Shown one piece after another: positions 22,119-29,950 of a stretch of DNA of 64,000 nt. The notes under the pieces were generated by a model. The model was not told the origin of the DNA and ran no database searches. It saw nothing but the letters and a program-made list of their open reading frames with translations. The position numbers and the translations under genes are program-made. Source of the stretch: Rhabditoides inermis (Eukaryota > Nematoda > Chromadorea > Rhabditida > Rhabditidae); contig CAWZYM010000220.1 in assembly GCA_963966185.1 (NCBI GenBank), positions 92,501 to 156,500 of the forward strand, read 5' to 3'. The first letter of the stretch is position 1. The number at the start of each line of letters is the position of its first letter.

Positions 22119-22288
22119 AAGTTCTAGGGTCAGCCAGCTGGATAATTGTTGTTACATTCGTTTCTTTCGACAGAAGTTCTGAAACGTGGAAAGGGTACCT
22201 TCCACACACTGCCTCTCCATCGCCACAGCAGTCGGAAGATGACCAGCGGCTTCGAGGTGGCTATCTGGTAGTTGTAGTTGACCGTCAT
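14493..22288 (-). CDS. BEST: Bestrophin family anion channel, 21 exons, 645 aa
   Basis: Bestrophins are pentameric Ca2+-gated chloride/bicarbonate channels. Minus-strand coding exons: 22199-22288, 21968-22056, 21728-21862, 20944-21018, 20518-20609, 20412-20470, 18880-18975, 18596-18676, 18479-18539, 18332-18420, 17923-18003, 17386-17481, 17131-17183, 16643-16786, 15845-15925, 15667-15798, 15442-15534, 15175-15270, 14962-15041, 14744-14844 and 14493-14606. They total 1,938 nt with every phase closing, from ATG 22288-22286 to TAG 14495-14493. Diagnostic features: N-terminus [22 protein letters not shown]; neck segment [19 protein letters not shown] with Ile76, Phe80 and Phe84 at the same numbers as the human BEST1 gate; [34 protein letters not shown]; and the acidic Ca2+ clasp [11 protein letters not shown] (about residues 296-306). 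The cytosolic tail beyond about residue 370 is poorly conserved, with a Lys/Glu-rich run near 460-475 and the C-terminus RYDSDDE. Confidence 0.96.
14865..14955. repeat. (GA)n microsatellite
   Basis: Purine tract with AAAG interruptions in the bestrophin intron between exons 14962-15041 and 14744-14844. Confidence 0.9.
15541..15661. repeat. (CT)n microsatellite
   Basis: Pyrimidine tract in the bestrophin intron between exons 15667-15798 and 15442-15534. Confidence 0.9.
15940..16720 (-). repeat. Five-copy tandem repeat of a bestrophin exon end plus splice donor
   Basis: The last coding bases of exon 16643-16786 (encoding [15 protein letters not shown]) and its GTGAG-type donor recur four more times to the left. 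Exon-end coordinates are 16643 (real), 16513, 16393, 16233 and 16118, spaced by 130, 120, 160 and 115 bp. Each copy sits between (CT)n and CTCCTC tracts. The copies are nearly identical; the third has two coding changes. Confidence 0.85.
16874..16898 (-). pseudogene. Duplicate 25-bp bestrophin exon fragment (possible poison exon)
   Basis: This segment, encoding LSESVKEI, duplicates the first 25 bp of exon 16643-16786 (LPESVKEI). It has an AG acceptor (TTTCAG) and a possible GTAAAC donor. Its 25 nt would shift the frame of the following exon into a stop at about 16,652. Confidence 0.5.
17214..17374. repeat. (GAGT)n/(GA)n microsatellite
   Basis: A GAGT tetranucleotide array flanked by GA runs, in the bestrophin intron between exons 17386-17481 and 17131-17183. 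Confidence 0.95.
17495..17885. repeat. Degenerate ACGGTAGG-motif repeat in bestrophin intron 11
   Basis: A loosely repeated motif of the form ACGGTAGG(A/T)(G/T)AA, followed by AATGATTC- or AATCACCG-like sequence, occurs near 17511, 17538, 17568, 17640, 17690 and 17862. Irregular spacing indicates a decayed minisatellite. Confidence 0.6.
18052..18140. repeat. (AT)n microsatellite
   Basis: About 85 bp of pure TA repeat in the bestrophin intron between exons 18332-18420 and 17923-18003. Confidence 0.97.
18681..18870. repeat. (GA)n/(GGGA)n microsatellite
   Basis: Purine tract filling the bestrophin intron between exons 18880-18975 and 18596-18676. Confidence 0.9.
19261..19433 (-). mobile_element. 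tRNA-derived SINE, copy 1 of an inverted pair
   Basis: Read on the minus strand it starts GACCCTCAATGGCGCAGTGG (A-box TGGCGCAGTGGT), has a B-box GGGTTCGATTCCC, and continues into a body AAGCGTTTTGGATATTTGA... ending near TATAGGATCC. It lies in bestrophin intron 6 (18976-20411). Confidence 0.85.
19549..19728 (+). mobile_element. tRNA-derived SINE, copy 2 of an inverted pair
   Basis: Opposite orientation to the copy at 19261-19433. It has A-box TGGCGCAGTGGTGG, B-box GGGTTCGATTCCC and the same body. The bodies match closely over about 95 bp, while the tRNA-like heads differ more. Confidence 0.85.
20298..20370 (+). other. tRNA-like fragment with a 9-bp hairpin
   Basis: CTGGCCGAGCGGTTCTGCGC resembles the D-arm/A-box of class II tRNAs (Ser/Leu), but no B-box follows. 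It runs into a perfect stem GATCGGCGC-TTC-GCGCCGATC at 20347-20367. Probably a truncated SINE. Confidence 0.4.
21019..21727 (-). other. Bestrophin intron 3
   Basis: Contains a short direct repeat: AATTTTTAACATTCACATAT and following bases at about 21246-21269 and again at 21278-21301. No other feature recognised. Confidence 0.5.
22079..22115. repeat. (CT)n microsatellite
   Basis: Short CT tract in bestrophin intron 1. Confidence 0.85.
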
Positions 22289-23497
22289 ACTGAAAGCACT
22301 GAACTGAATACACAGAGAATGCATGAAAAAATGGTCGGTTGTGAAATGTGATAGTCGTACTGACCTGACCACTCAAGTGTACTCAGACTCACGTGGCGCT
22401 CGCTCAGAGACCGGACGTTTCTCGGAATACCGCTTCCTCCCTCTATCCTCCTCCTTCTCTTTCTTCTCGTCTTCTTATTAGCTGCTGTCTGCAAGTCACG
22501 GAAATCGGAATATACGTGGATGGGTGAAAGCAGCGGGTGTTGACACGTTCGAGATTAATTGATTAATGTATGTTTAATCGCGGGATGAGCCGGTGATAAC
22601 ATGCAACCGTGTGTTATCGGAATAAGAAAAGAGTGGACCGATTTAGAAAGGCACAAAACACGCGATAAGTTGGAGAGAGAGAGAGAGGGGGAGAGAGAGA
22701 GGGGGGGGGGAGTGTAGCGGCTCTGGGTGCGTGCTGTATTCACTAGCTGTGGATCCTTATATATATTTTTTGAGGCGCATGACGTTAGAGAATGAGAGAG
22801 TAAAGACTACTACAAATGCACGTAAAATCTCAATGAAATGGTTTAAAAATAGTATAAATGGTGCGACAGCCGCCATCTGATCTCATTTGACAGTCTGACT
22901 CGAAAGATAAGGCTAATGGATTCGAGTCGAGGGCAGAGACAAAACCGAATGACTATTCGGGTTCGACCGGTTACAGAACAAACACGAAAACAGAACAGTT
23001 CAGATTACAAAAAAAAACTATGTTTTTCAGCGACCTGTAAAGCATAGAGCCGTGAGTCTAGGCCTGTGTCCCACTATCCATTCGCCTACCGATATCCCAC
23101 CCGGCTATCTCCCATACTACCCATAAAAGGCCTATAATTTGACGAGGCATCGGTCGATAAGCCACAATACATTCCATCAGCTCACCTCTCAACTATATTT
23201 AGGTTTATGGAGAAACGCAGAGACACTGAAAGAGAAAAAAATGCAACTGCTTCAGGAAAAAACATGTTATCATTCCAGTAGTTTCAGTCAGTGTTTCAGA
23301 ACACTATGTTGAAGGAATGTGATTCCGAGATCTGGTTGGAATCATAATGTTCAATTTCTTTCGTCGCAAAACATAGGTATGATTGAAGAGGAATTCTAGC
23401 GCCCGCGGGGATTCTTAACACAAACCAACCACCGCTGTGCGCTGGTTGTAATAGGTATTAAAACTACATCATGAACTGTTGGAACCAACTGGGACAA
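22289..23497. other. Region between bestrophin start codon and tRNA array
   Basis: About 1.2 kb expected to contain the bestrophin 5-prime UTR and promoter. It holds a GA/G-rich tract (22673-22712). I see no protein-like open frame and no tRNA gene here. Confidence 0.4.
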
Positions 23498-23544
23498 TCC
23501 ACGTTGTGGCCGTGGCGACACAGGTTCGATTCCTGTCATAGGCA
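23498..23544 (+). pseudogene. 5-prime-truncated tRNA-His at array boundary
   Basis: Starts abruptly at the anticodon arm (TCCACGTTGTGG) and is complete to the 3-prime end. The D-arm and A-box are replaced by unique sequence, so this is the left breakpoint of the array. Confidence 0.85.
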
Positions 23545-23612
23545 TTTCTTTTCCTTTCTTCGTTGTCCAGATCAAGCCTGCGCATATCCGATTTCTGGGA
23601 TATCAAGAACCA

Positions 23613-23684
23613 GCGTCTGTGGTGTAATGGTCAGCATGGATGCCTTCCAAGCATTCGACGGGGGTTCGATTCCCCCCAGACGCA
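23613..23684 (+). tRNA. tRNA-Gly(TCC)
   Basis: Leading partial unit. It has Gly-a 5-prime flank and Gly-b 3-prime flank, i.e. a fused single-Gly arrangement. Confidence 0.93.
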
Positions 23685-23781
23685 TAACGTTTTGCCCTAT
23701 TCAAAATATTTTCAGCATCACTATTCGCGTGCTTTTGCAGCGTGCGATCGAATATCGGCGGAGAATGGAGAGGAATCTGAA

Positions 23782-23854
23782 GCCTCGTTAGCTCAGTTGG
23801 TAGAGCGTTAGACTTTTAATCTAACGGCCACGGGTTCGAGTCCCGTACGGGGCT
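23782..23854 (+). tRNA. tRNA-Lys(TTT)
   Basis: Unit 1, type copy. It is 73 nt with acceptor stem GCCTCGT/ACGGGGC, anticodon loop CTTTTAA (anticodon TTT, reads Lys AAA/AAG), T-stem ACGGG/CCCGT, A-box TAGCTCAGTTGG and B-box GGTTCGAGTCC. The base after the stem (position 73) is T, whereas animal tRNA-Lys normally has G. T4 and T5 terminators lie 5-15 nt downstream. Confidence 0.95.
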
Positions 23855-23974
23855 GTAATTTTGCTATTTTTGGATCAATGCTACTGATTCTTTCATCATT
23901 TCGCGGACGTACCTTGCAATCTTTGTCGGCGCCTTTTGCCAACACTTCCACGCTATTAGACAGCCGTTCTCTCG

Positions 23975-24046
23975 GCCTATGTAGTATAGTGGTTAGTGCT
24001 CCACGTTGTGGCCGTGGCGACACAGGTTCGATTCCTGTCATAGGCA
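23975..24046 (+). tRNA. tRNA-His(GTG)
   Basis: Unit 1, slot a, type copy. It is 72 nt with acceptor GCCTATG/CATAGGC, anticodon stem CCACG/CGTGG, loop TTGTGGC (anticodon GTG), T-stem ACAGG/CCTGT and discriminator A. The genomic base at -1 is G. It carries G instead of A in AGTGCTCC. Confidence 0.95.
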
Positions 24047-24259
24047 TTTCCTTTTTGTAAACGTCGTCGCTCACGAAAAACTTTTGTCTGACCAACTTCG
24101 AATAAAGTTGATCGTGGGAGAACGGAAAACAGTCTTGAAGGTCCTGGAAGTGTTTCATTTCTTAGCCACTTGCAACTTGCAACTTATTGTGTATGTATGA
24201 GTATGAGAGTATGTGTATGAATGTAACATCATCACGCAATTATTTTAGCTCAGTTATTG

Positions 24260-24331
24260 GCCTATGTAGTATAGTGGTTAGTACTCCACGTTGTGGCCGT
24301 GGCGACACAGGTTCGATTCCTGTCATAGGCA
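24260..24331 (+). tRNA. tRNA-His(GTG)
   Basis: Unit 1, slot b. Preceded by a TTAGCTCAGTT string resembling the start of the array's tRNA-Lys. Its 3-prime flank (TTCCTTTTCC) differs from that of slot a. Confidence 0.95.
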
Positions 24332-24399
24332 TTCCTTTTCCTTTCTCCGTTGTCCAGATCAAGCCTGCGCATATCCGATTTCTGGGAGATCAAGAACAA

Positions 24400-24471
24400 G
24401 CGTCTGTGGTGTAATGGTCAGCATGGATGCCTTCCAAGCATTCGACGGGGGTTCGATTCCCCCCAGACGCA
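24400..24471 (+). tRNA. tRNA-Gly(TCC)
   Basis: Unit 1, slot a, type copy. It is 72 nt with acceptor GCGTCTG/CAGACGC, anticodon loop CTTCCAA (anticodon TCC, reads GGA/GGG), T-stem GGGGG/CCCCC, B-box GGTTCGATTCC and discriminator A. Confidence 0.95.
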
Positions 24472-24544
24472 TGACATTTTGCAAATTTGTGAAAAGAATG
24501 AGTGCTCGGGCACGAAACCGCTCAGTAAGAGCACTCTCACATGA

Positions 24545-24616
24545 GCGTCTGTGGTGTAATGGTCAGCATGGATGCCTTCCAAGCATTCGACGGGGGTTCG
24601 ATTCCCCCCAGACGCA
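24545..24616 (+). tRNA. tRNA-Gly(TCC)
   Basis: Unit 1, slot b. Same gene sequence as slot a; different flanks (ACATGA upstream, TAACGTTTTGCCC downstream). Confidence 0.95.
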
Positions 24617-24713
24617 TAACGTTTTGCCCTATTAAAAATAATTTCAGCATCACTACTCGCGTGCTTTTGCAGCGTGCGATCGAATATCGGCGGAGAATGG
24701 AGAGGAATCTGAA

Positions 24714-24786
24714 GCCTCGTTAGCTCAGTTGGTAGAGCGTTAGACTTTTAATCTAACGGCCACGGGTTCGAGTCCCGTACGGGGCT
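24714..24786 (+). tRNA. tRNA-Lys(TTT)
   Basis: Unit 2. Confidence 0.95.
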
Positions 24787-24906
24787 GTAATTTTGCTATT
24801 TTTGGATCAATGCTACTGATTCTTTCATCATTTCGCGGACGTACCTTGCAATCTTTGTCGGCGCCTTTTGCCAACACTTCCACGCTATTAGACAGCCGTT
24901 CTCTCG

Positions 24907-24978
24907 GCCTATGTAGTATAGTGGTTAGTACTCCACGTTGTGGCCGTGGCGACACAGGTTCGATTCCTGTCATAGGCA
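24907..24978 (+). tRNA. tRNA-His(GTG)
   Basis: Unit 2, slot a. Confidence 0.95.
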
Positions 24979-25191
24979 TTTCCTTTTTGTAAACGTCGTC
25001 GCTCACGAAAAACTTTTGTCTGACCAACTTCGAATAAAGTTGATCGTGGGAGAACGGAAAACAGTCTTGAAGGTCCTGGAAGTGTTTCATTTCTTAGCCA
25101 CTTGCAACTTGCAACTTATTGTGTATGTATGAGTATGAGAGTATGTGTATGAATGTAACATCATCACGCAATTATTTTAGCTCAGTTATTG

Positions 25192-25263
25192 GCCTATGTA
25201 GTATAGTGGTTAGTACTCCACGTTGTGGCCGTGGCGACACAGGTTCGATTCCTGTCATAGGCA
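25192..25263 (+). tRNA. tRNA-His(GTG)
   Basis: Unit 2, slot b. Confidence 0.95.
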
Positions 25264-25331
25264 TTCCTTTTCCTTTCTCCGTTGTCCAGATCAAGCCTGC
25301 GCATATCCGATTTCTGGGAGATCAAGAACAA

Positions 25332-25403
25332 GCGTCTGTGGTGTAATGGTCAGCATGGATGCCTTCCAAGCATTCGACGGGGGTTCGATTCCCCCCAGAC
25401 GCA
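25332..25403 (+). tRNA. tRNA-Gly(TCC)
   Basis: Unit 2, slot a. Confidence 0.95.
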
Positions 25404-25476
25404 TGACATTTTGCAAATTTGTGAAAAGAATGAGTGCTCGGGCACGAAACCGCTCAGTAAGAGCACTCTCACATGA

Positions 25477-25548
25477 GCGTCTGTGGTGTAATGGTCAGCA
25501 TGGATGCCTTCCAAGCATTCGACGGGGGTTCGATTCCCCCCAGACGCA
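25477..25548 (+). tRNA. tRNA-Gly(TCC)
   Basis: Unit 2, slot b. Confidence 0.95.
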
Positions 25549-25645
25549 TAACGTTTTGCCCTATTAAAAATAATTTCAGCATCACTACTCGCGTGCTTTT
25601 GCAGCGTGCGATCGAATATCGGCGGAGAATGGAGAGGAATCTGAA

Positions 25646-25718
25646 GCCTCGTTAGCTCAGTTGGTAGAGCGTTAGACTTTTAATCTAACGGCCACGGGTT
25701 CGAGTCCCGTACGGGGCT
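25646..25718 (+). tRNA. tRNA-Lys(TTT)
   Basis: Unit 3 (668 bp). Trailer variant with a T7 run. Confidence 0.95.
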
Positions 25719-26004
25719 GTAATTTAGCTTTTTTTGGATCAATGCTACTGATTCTTTCATCATTTCGCGGACGTACCTTGCAATCTTTGTCGGCGCCTTT
25801 TGCCAACACTTCCACGCTATTAGACAGCCGTTCTCACCAACTTCGAATAAAGTTGATCGTGGGAGAACGGAAAACAGTCTTGAAGGTCCTGGAAGTGTTT
25901 CATTTCTTAGCCACTTGCAACTTGCAACTTATTGTGTATGTATGAGTATGAGAGTATGTGTATGAATGTAACATCATCACGCAATTATTTTAGCTCAGTT
26001 ATTG

Positions 26005-26076
26005 GCCTATGTAGTATAGTGGTTAGTACTCCACGTTGTGGCCGTGGCGACACAGGTTCGATTCCTGTCATAGGCA
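26005..26076 (+). tRNA. tRNA-His(GTG)
   Basis: Unit 3, slot b; slot a is removed by a 119-bp deletion. Confidence 0.95.
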
Positions 26077-26144
26077 TTCCTTTTCCTTTCTCCGTTGTCC
26101 AGATCAAGCCTGCGCATATCCGATTTCTGGGAGATCAAGAACAA

Positions 26145-26216
26145 GCGTCTGTGGTGTAATGGTCAGCATGGATGCCTTCCAAGCATTCGACGGGGGTTCG
26201 ATTCCCCCCAGACGCA
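26145..26216 (+). tRNA. tRNA-Gly(TCC)
   Basis: Unit 3, single fused Gly slot. Confidence 0.95.
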
Positions 26217-26313
26217 TAACGTTTTGCCCTATTAAAAATAATTTCAGCATCACTACTCGCGTGCTTTTGCAGCGTGCGATCGAATATCGGCGGAGAATGG
26301 AGAGGAATCTGAA

Positions 26314-26386
26314 GCCTCGTTAGCTCAGTTGGTAGAGCGTTAGACTTTTAATCTAACGGCCACGGGTTCGAGTCCCGTACGGAACT
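26314..26386 (+). tRNA. tRNA-Lys(TTT), acceptor-mismatched copy
   Basis: Unit 4. The 3-prime acceptor strand is ACGGAAC instead of ACGGGGC, giving two adjacent C.A mismatches at pairs 2-71 and 3-70. Promoter boxes are intact. Confidence 0.7.
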
Positions 26387-26506
26387 GTAATTTTGCTATT
26401 TTTGGATCAATGCTACTGATTCTTTTATCATTTCGCGGACGTACCTTGCAATCTTTGTCGGCGCCTTTTGCCAACACTTCCACGCTATTAGACAGCCGTT
26501 CTCTCG

Positions 26507-26578
26507 GCCTATGTAGTATAGTGGTTAGTGCTCCACGTTGTGGCCGTGGCGACACAGGTTCGATTCCTGTCATAGGCA
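26507..26578 (+). tRNA. tRNA-His(GTG)
   Basis: Unit 4, slot a; AGTGCTCC variant as in unit 1. Confidence 0.95.
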
Positions 26579-26791
26579 TTTCCTTTTTGTAAACGTCGTC
26601 GCTCACGAAAAACTTTTGTCTGACCAACTTCGAATAAAGTTGATCGTGGGAGAACGGAAAACAGTCTTGAAGGTCCTGGAAGTGTTTCATTTCTTAGCCA
26701 CTTGCAACTTGCAACTTATTGTGTATGTATGAGTATGAGAGTATGTGTATGAATGTAACATCATCACGCAATTATTTTAGCTCAGTTATTG

Positions 26792-26863
26792 GCCTATGTA
26801 GTATAGTGGTTAGTACTCCACGTTGTGGCCGTGGCGACACAGGTTCGATTCCTGTCATAGGCA
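26792..26863 (+). tRNA. tRNA-His(GTG)
   Basis: Unit 4, slot b. Confidence 0.95.
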
Positions 26864-26931
26864 TTCCTTTTCCTTTCTCCGTTGTCCAGATCAAGCCTGC
26901 GCATATCCGATTTCTGGGAGATCAAGAACAA

Positions 26932-27003
26932 GCGTCTGTGGTGTAATGGTCAGCATGGATGCCTTCCAAGCATTCGACGGGGGTTCGATTCCCCCCAGAC
27001 GCA
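26932..27003 (+). tRNA. tRNA-Gly(TCC)
   Basis: Unit 4, slot a. Confidence 0.95.
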
Positions 27004-27076
27004 TGACATTTTGCAAATTTGTGAAAAGAATGAGTGCTCGGGCACGAAACCGCTCAGTAAGAGCACTCTCACATGA

Positions 27077-27148
27077 GCGTCTGTGGTGTAATGGTCAGCA
27101 TGGATGCCTTCCAAGCATTCGACGGGGGTTCGATTCCCCCCAGACGCA
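27077..27148 (+). tRNA. tRNA-Gly(TCC)
   Basis: Unit 4, slot b. Confidence 0.95.
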
Positions 27149-27245
27149 TAACGTTTTGCCCTATTAAAAATAATTTCAGCATCACTACTCGCGTGCTTTT
27201 GCAGCGTGCGATCGAATATCGGCGGAGAATGGAGAGGAATCTGAA

Positions 27246-27318
27246 GCCTCGTTAGCTCAGTTGGTAGAGCGTTAGACTTTTAATCTAACGGCCACGGGTT
27301 CGAGTCCCGTACGGGGCT
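27246..27318 (+). tRNA. tRNA-Lys(TTT)
   Basis: Unit 5. Confidence 0.95.
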
Positions 27319-27438
27319 GTAATTTTGCTATTTTTGGATCAATGCTACTGATTCTTTCATCATTTCGCGGACGTACCTTGCAATCTTTGTCGGCGCCTTT
27401 TGCCAACACTTCCACGCTATTAGACAGCCGTTCTCTCG

Positions 27439-27510
27439 GCCTATGTAGTATAGTGGTTAGTACTCCACGTTGTGGCCGTGGCGACACAGGTTCGATTCCT
27501 GTCATAGGCA
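27439..27510 (+). tRNA. tRNA-His(GTG)
   Basis: Unit 5, slot a. Confidence 0.95.
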
Positions 27511-27723
27511 TTTCCTTTTTGTAAACGTCGTCGCTCACGAAAAACTTTTGTCTGACCAACTTCGAATAAAGTTGATCGTGGGAGAACGGAAAACAGTCTT
27601 GAAGGTCCTGGAAGTGTTTCATTTCTTAGCCACTTGCAACTTGCAACTTATTGTGTATGTATGAGTATGAGAGTATGTGTATGAATGTAACATCATCACG
27701 CAATTATTTTAGCTCAGTTATTG

Positions 27724-27795
27724 GCCTATGTAGTATAGTGGTTAGTACTCCACGTTGTGGCCGTGGCGACACAGGTTCGATTCCTGTCATAGGCA
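27724..27795 (+). tRNA. tRNA-His(GTG)
   Basis: Unit 5, slot b. Confidence 0.95.
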
Positions 27796-27863
27796 TTCCT
27801 TTTCCTTTCTCCGTTGTCCAGATCAAGCCTGCGCATATCCGATTTCTGGGAGATCAAGAACAA

Positions 27864-27935
27864 GCGTCTGTGGTGTAATGGTCAGCATGGATGCCTTCCA
27901 AGCATTCGACGGGGGTTCGATTCCCCCCAGACGCA
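27864..27935 (+). tRNA. tRNA-Gly(TCC)
   Basis: Unit 5, slot a. Confidence 0.95.
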
Positions 27936-28008
27936 TGACATTTTGCAAATTTGTGAAAAGAATGAGTGCTCGGGCACGAAACCGCTCAGTAAGAGCACTC
28001 TCACATGA

Positions 28009-28080
28009 GCGTCTGTGGTGTAATGGTCAGCATGGATGCCTTCCAAGCATTCGACGGGGGTTCGATTCCCCCCAGACGCA
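28009..28080 (+). tRNA. tRNA-Gly(TCC)
   Basis: Unit 5, slot b. Confidence 0.95.
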
Positions 28081-28177
28081 TAACGTTTTGCCCTATTAAA
28101 AATAATTTCAGCATCACTACTCGCGTGCTTTTGCAGCGTGCGATCGAATATCGGCGGAGAATGGAGAGGAATCTGAA

Positions 28178-28250
28178 GCCTCGTTAGCTCAGTTGGTAGA
28201 GCGTTAGACTTTTAATCTAACGGCCACGGGTTCGAGTCCCGTAGGGGGCT
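28178..28250 (+). tRNA. tRNA-Lys(TTT)
   Basis: Unit 6 (668 bp). Acceptor strand is AGGGGGC: one G.G mismatch at pair 6-67. Confidence 0.85.
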
Positions 28251-28536
28251 GTAATTTAGCTTTTTTTGGATCAATGCTACTGATTCTTTCATCATTTCGC
28301 GGACGTACCTTGCAATCTTTGTCGGCGCCTTTTGCCAACACTTCCACGCTATTAGACAGCCGTTCTCACCAACTTCGAATAAAGTTGATCGTGGGAGAAC
28401 GGAAAACAGTCTTGAAGGTCCTGGAAGTGTTTCATTTCTTAGCCACTTGCAACTTGCAACTTATTGTGTATGTATGAGTATGAGAGTATGTGTATGAATG
28501 TAACATCATCACGCAATTATTTTAGCTCAGTTATTG

Positions 28537-28608
28537 GCCTATGTAGTATAGTGGTTAGTACTCCACGTTGTGGCCGTGGCGACACAGGTTCGATTCCTGT
28601 CATAGGCA
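28537..28608 (+). tRNA. tRNA-His(GTG)
   Basis: Unit 6, slot b; slot a deleted as in unit 3. Confidence 0.95.
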
Positions 28609-28676
28609 TTCCTTTTCCTTTCTCCGTTGTCCAGATCAAGCCTGCGCATATCCGATTTCTGGGAGATCAAGAACAA

Positions 28677-28748
28677 GCGTCTGTGGTGTAATGGTCAGCA
28701 TGGATGCCTTCCAAGCATTCGACGGGGGTTCGATTCCCCCCAGACGCA
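28677..28748 (+). tRNA. tRNA-Gly(TCC)
   Basis: Unit 6, single Gly slot. Confidence 0.95.
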
Positions 28749-28845
28749 TAACGTTTTGCCCTATTAAAAATAATTTCAGCATCACTACTCGCGTGCTTTT
28801 GCAGCGTGCGATCGAATATCGGCGGAGAATGGAGAGGAATCTGAA

Positions 28846-28918
28846 GCCTCGTTAGCTCAGTTGGTAGAGCGTTAGACTTTTAATCTAACGGCCACGGGTT
28901 CGAGTCCCGTACGGAACT
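28846..28918 (+). tRNA. tRNA-Lys(TTT), acceptor-mismatched copy
   Basis: Unit 7; ACGGAAC acceptor variant. Confidence 0.7.
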
Positions 28919-29038
28919 GTAATTTTGCTATTTTTGGATCAATGCTACTGATTCTTTTATCATTTCGCGGACGTACCTTGCAATCTTTGTCGGCGCCTTT
29001 TGCCAACACTTCCACGCTATTAGACAGCCGTTCTCTCG

Positions 29039-29110
29039 GCCTATGTAGTATAGTGGTTAGTACTCCACGTTGTGGCCGTGGCGACACAGGTTCGATTTCT
29101 GTCATAGGCA
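29039..29110 (+). tRNA. tRNA-His(GTG)
   Basis: Unit 7, slot a; T-stem C61 to T, leaving a G-U pair. Confidence 0.92.
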
Positions 29111-29323
29111 TTTCCTTTTTGTAAACGTCGTCGCTCACGAAAAACTTTTGTCTGACCAACTTCGAATAAAGTTGATCGTGGGAGAACGGAAAACAGTCTT
29201 GAAGGTCCTGGAAGTGTTTCATTTCTTAGCCACTTGCAACATGCAACTTATTGTGTATGTATGAGTATGAGAGTATGTGTATGAATGTAACATCATCACG
29301 CAATTATTTTAGCTCAGTTATTG

Positions 29324-29395
29324 GCCTATGTAGTATAGTGGTTAGTACTCCACGTTGTGGCCGTGGCGACACAGGTTCGATTCCTGTCATAGGCA
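29324..29395 (+). tRNA. tRNA-His(GTG)
   Basis: Unit 7, slot b. Confidence 0.95.
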
Positions 29396-29463
29396 TTCCT
29401 TTTCCTTTCTCCGTTGTCCAGATCAAGCCTGCGCATATCCGATTTCTGGGAGATCAAGAACAA

Positions 29464-29535
29464 GCGTATGTGGTGTAATGGTCAGCATGGATGCCTTCCA
29501 AGCATTCGACGGGGGTTCGATTCCCCCCAGACGCA
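29464..29535 (+). tRNA. tRNA-Gly(TCC)
   Basis: Unit 7, slot a; GCGTATG acceptor, one A.G mismatch. Confidence 0.85.
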
Positions 29536-29608
29536 TGACATTTTGCAAATTTGTGAAAAGAATGAGTGCTCGGGCACGAAACCGCTCAGTAAGAGCACTC
29601 TCACATGA

Positions 29609-29679
29609 GCGTCTGTGGTGTAATGGTCAGCATGGATGCCTTCCAAGCATTCGACGGGGTTCGATTCCCCCCAGACGCA
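29609..29679 (+). tRNA. tRNA-Gly(TCC)
   Basis: Unit 7, slot b; one G of the T-stem run deleted (71 nt). Confidence 0.8.
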
Positions 29680-29776
29680 TAACGTTTTGCCCTATTAAAA
29701 ATAATTTCAGCATCACTACTCGCGTGCTTTTGCAGCGTGCGATCGAATATCGGCGGAGAATGGAGAGGAATCTGAA

Positions 29777-29849
29777 GCCTCGTTAGCTCAATTGGTAGAG
29801 CGTTAGACTTTTAATCTAACGGCCACGGGTTCGAGTCCCGTACGGGGCT
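29777..29849 (+). tRNA. tRNA-Lys(TTT)
   Basis: Unit 8; GCTCAATTGG in the D-loop instead of GCTCAGTTGG. The 725-bp insertion follows in the spacer. Confidence 0.9.
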
Positions 29850-29950
29850 GTAATTTAGCTTTTTTTGGATCAATGCTACTGATTCTTTCATCATTTCGCG
29901 GACGTACCTTGCAATCTTTGTCGGCGCCTTTTGCCAACACTTCCACGCTA

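Noticed and set aside
23808..24158. Repeated 116-aa minus-strand open frame, and 60-, 64-, 75-, 114- and 143-aa plus-strand frames, recurring with the 932-bp period
   Set aside because: Each runs through tRNA genes and spacers and recurs only because the unit repeats. Frames change with every indel and the composition follows the tRNA sequence.
24246..24260. A sixth tRNA gene per unit upstream of His slot b
   Set aside because: Only an 11-bp A-box-like string is present; there is no anticodon arm or B-box before the His gene begins.
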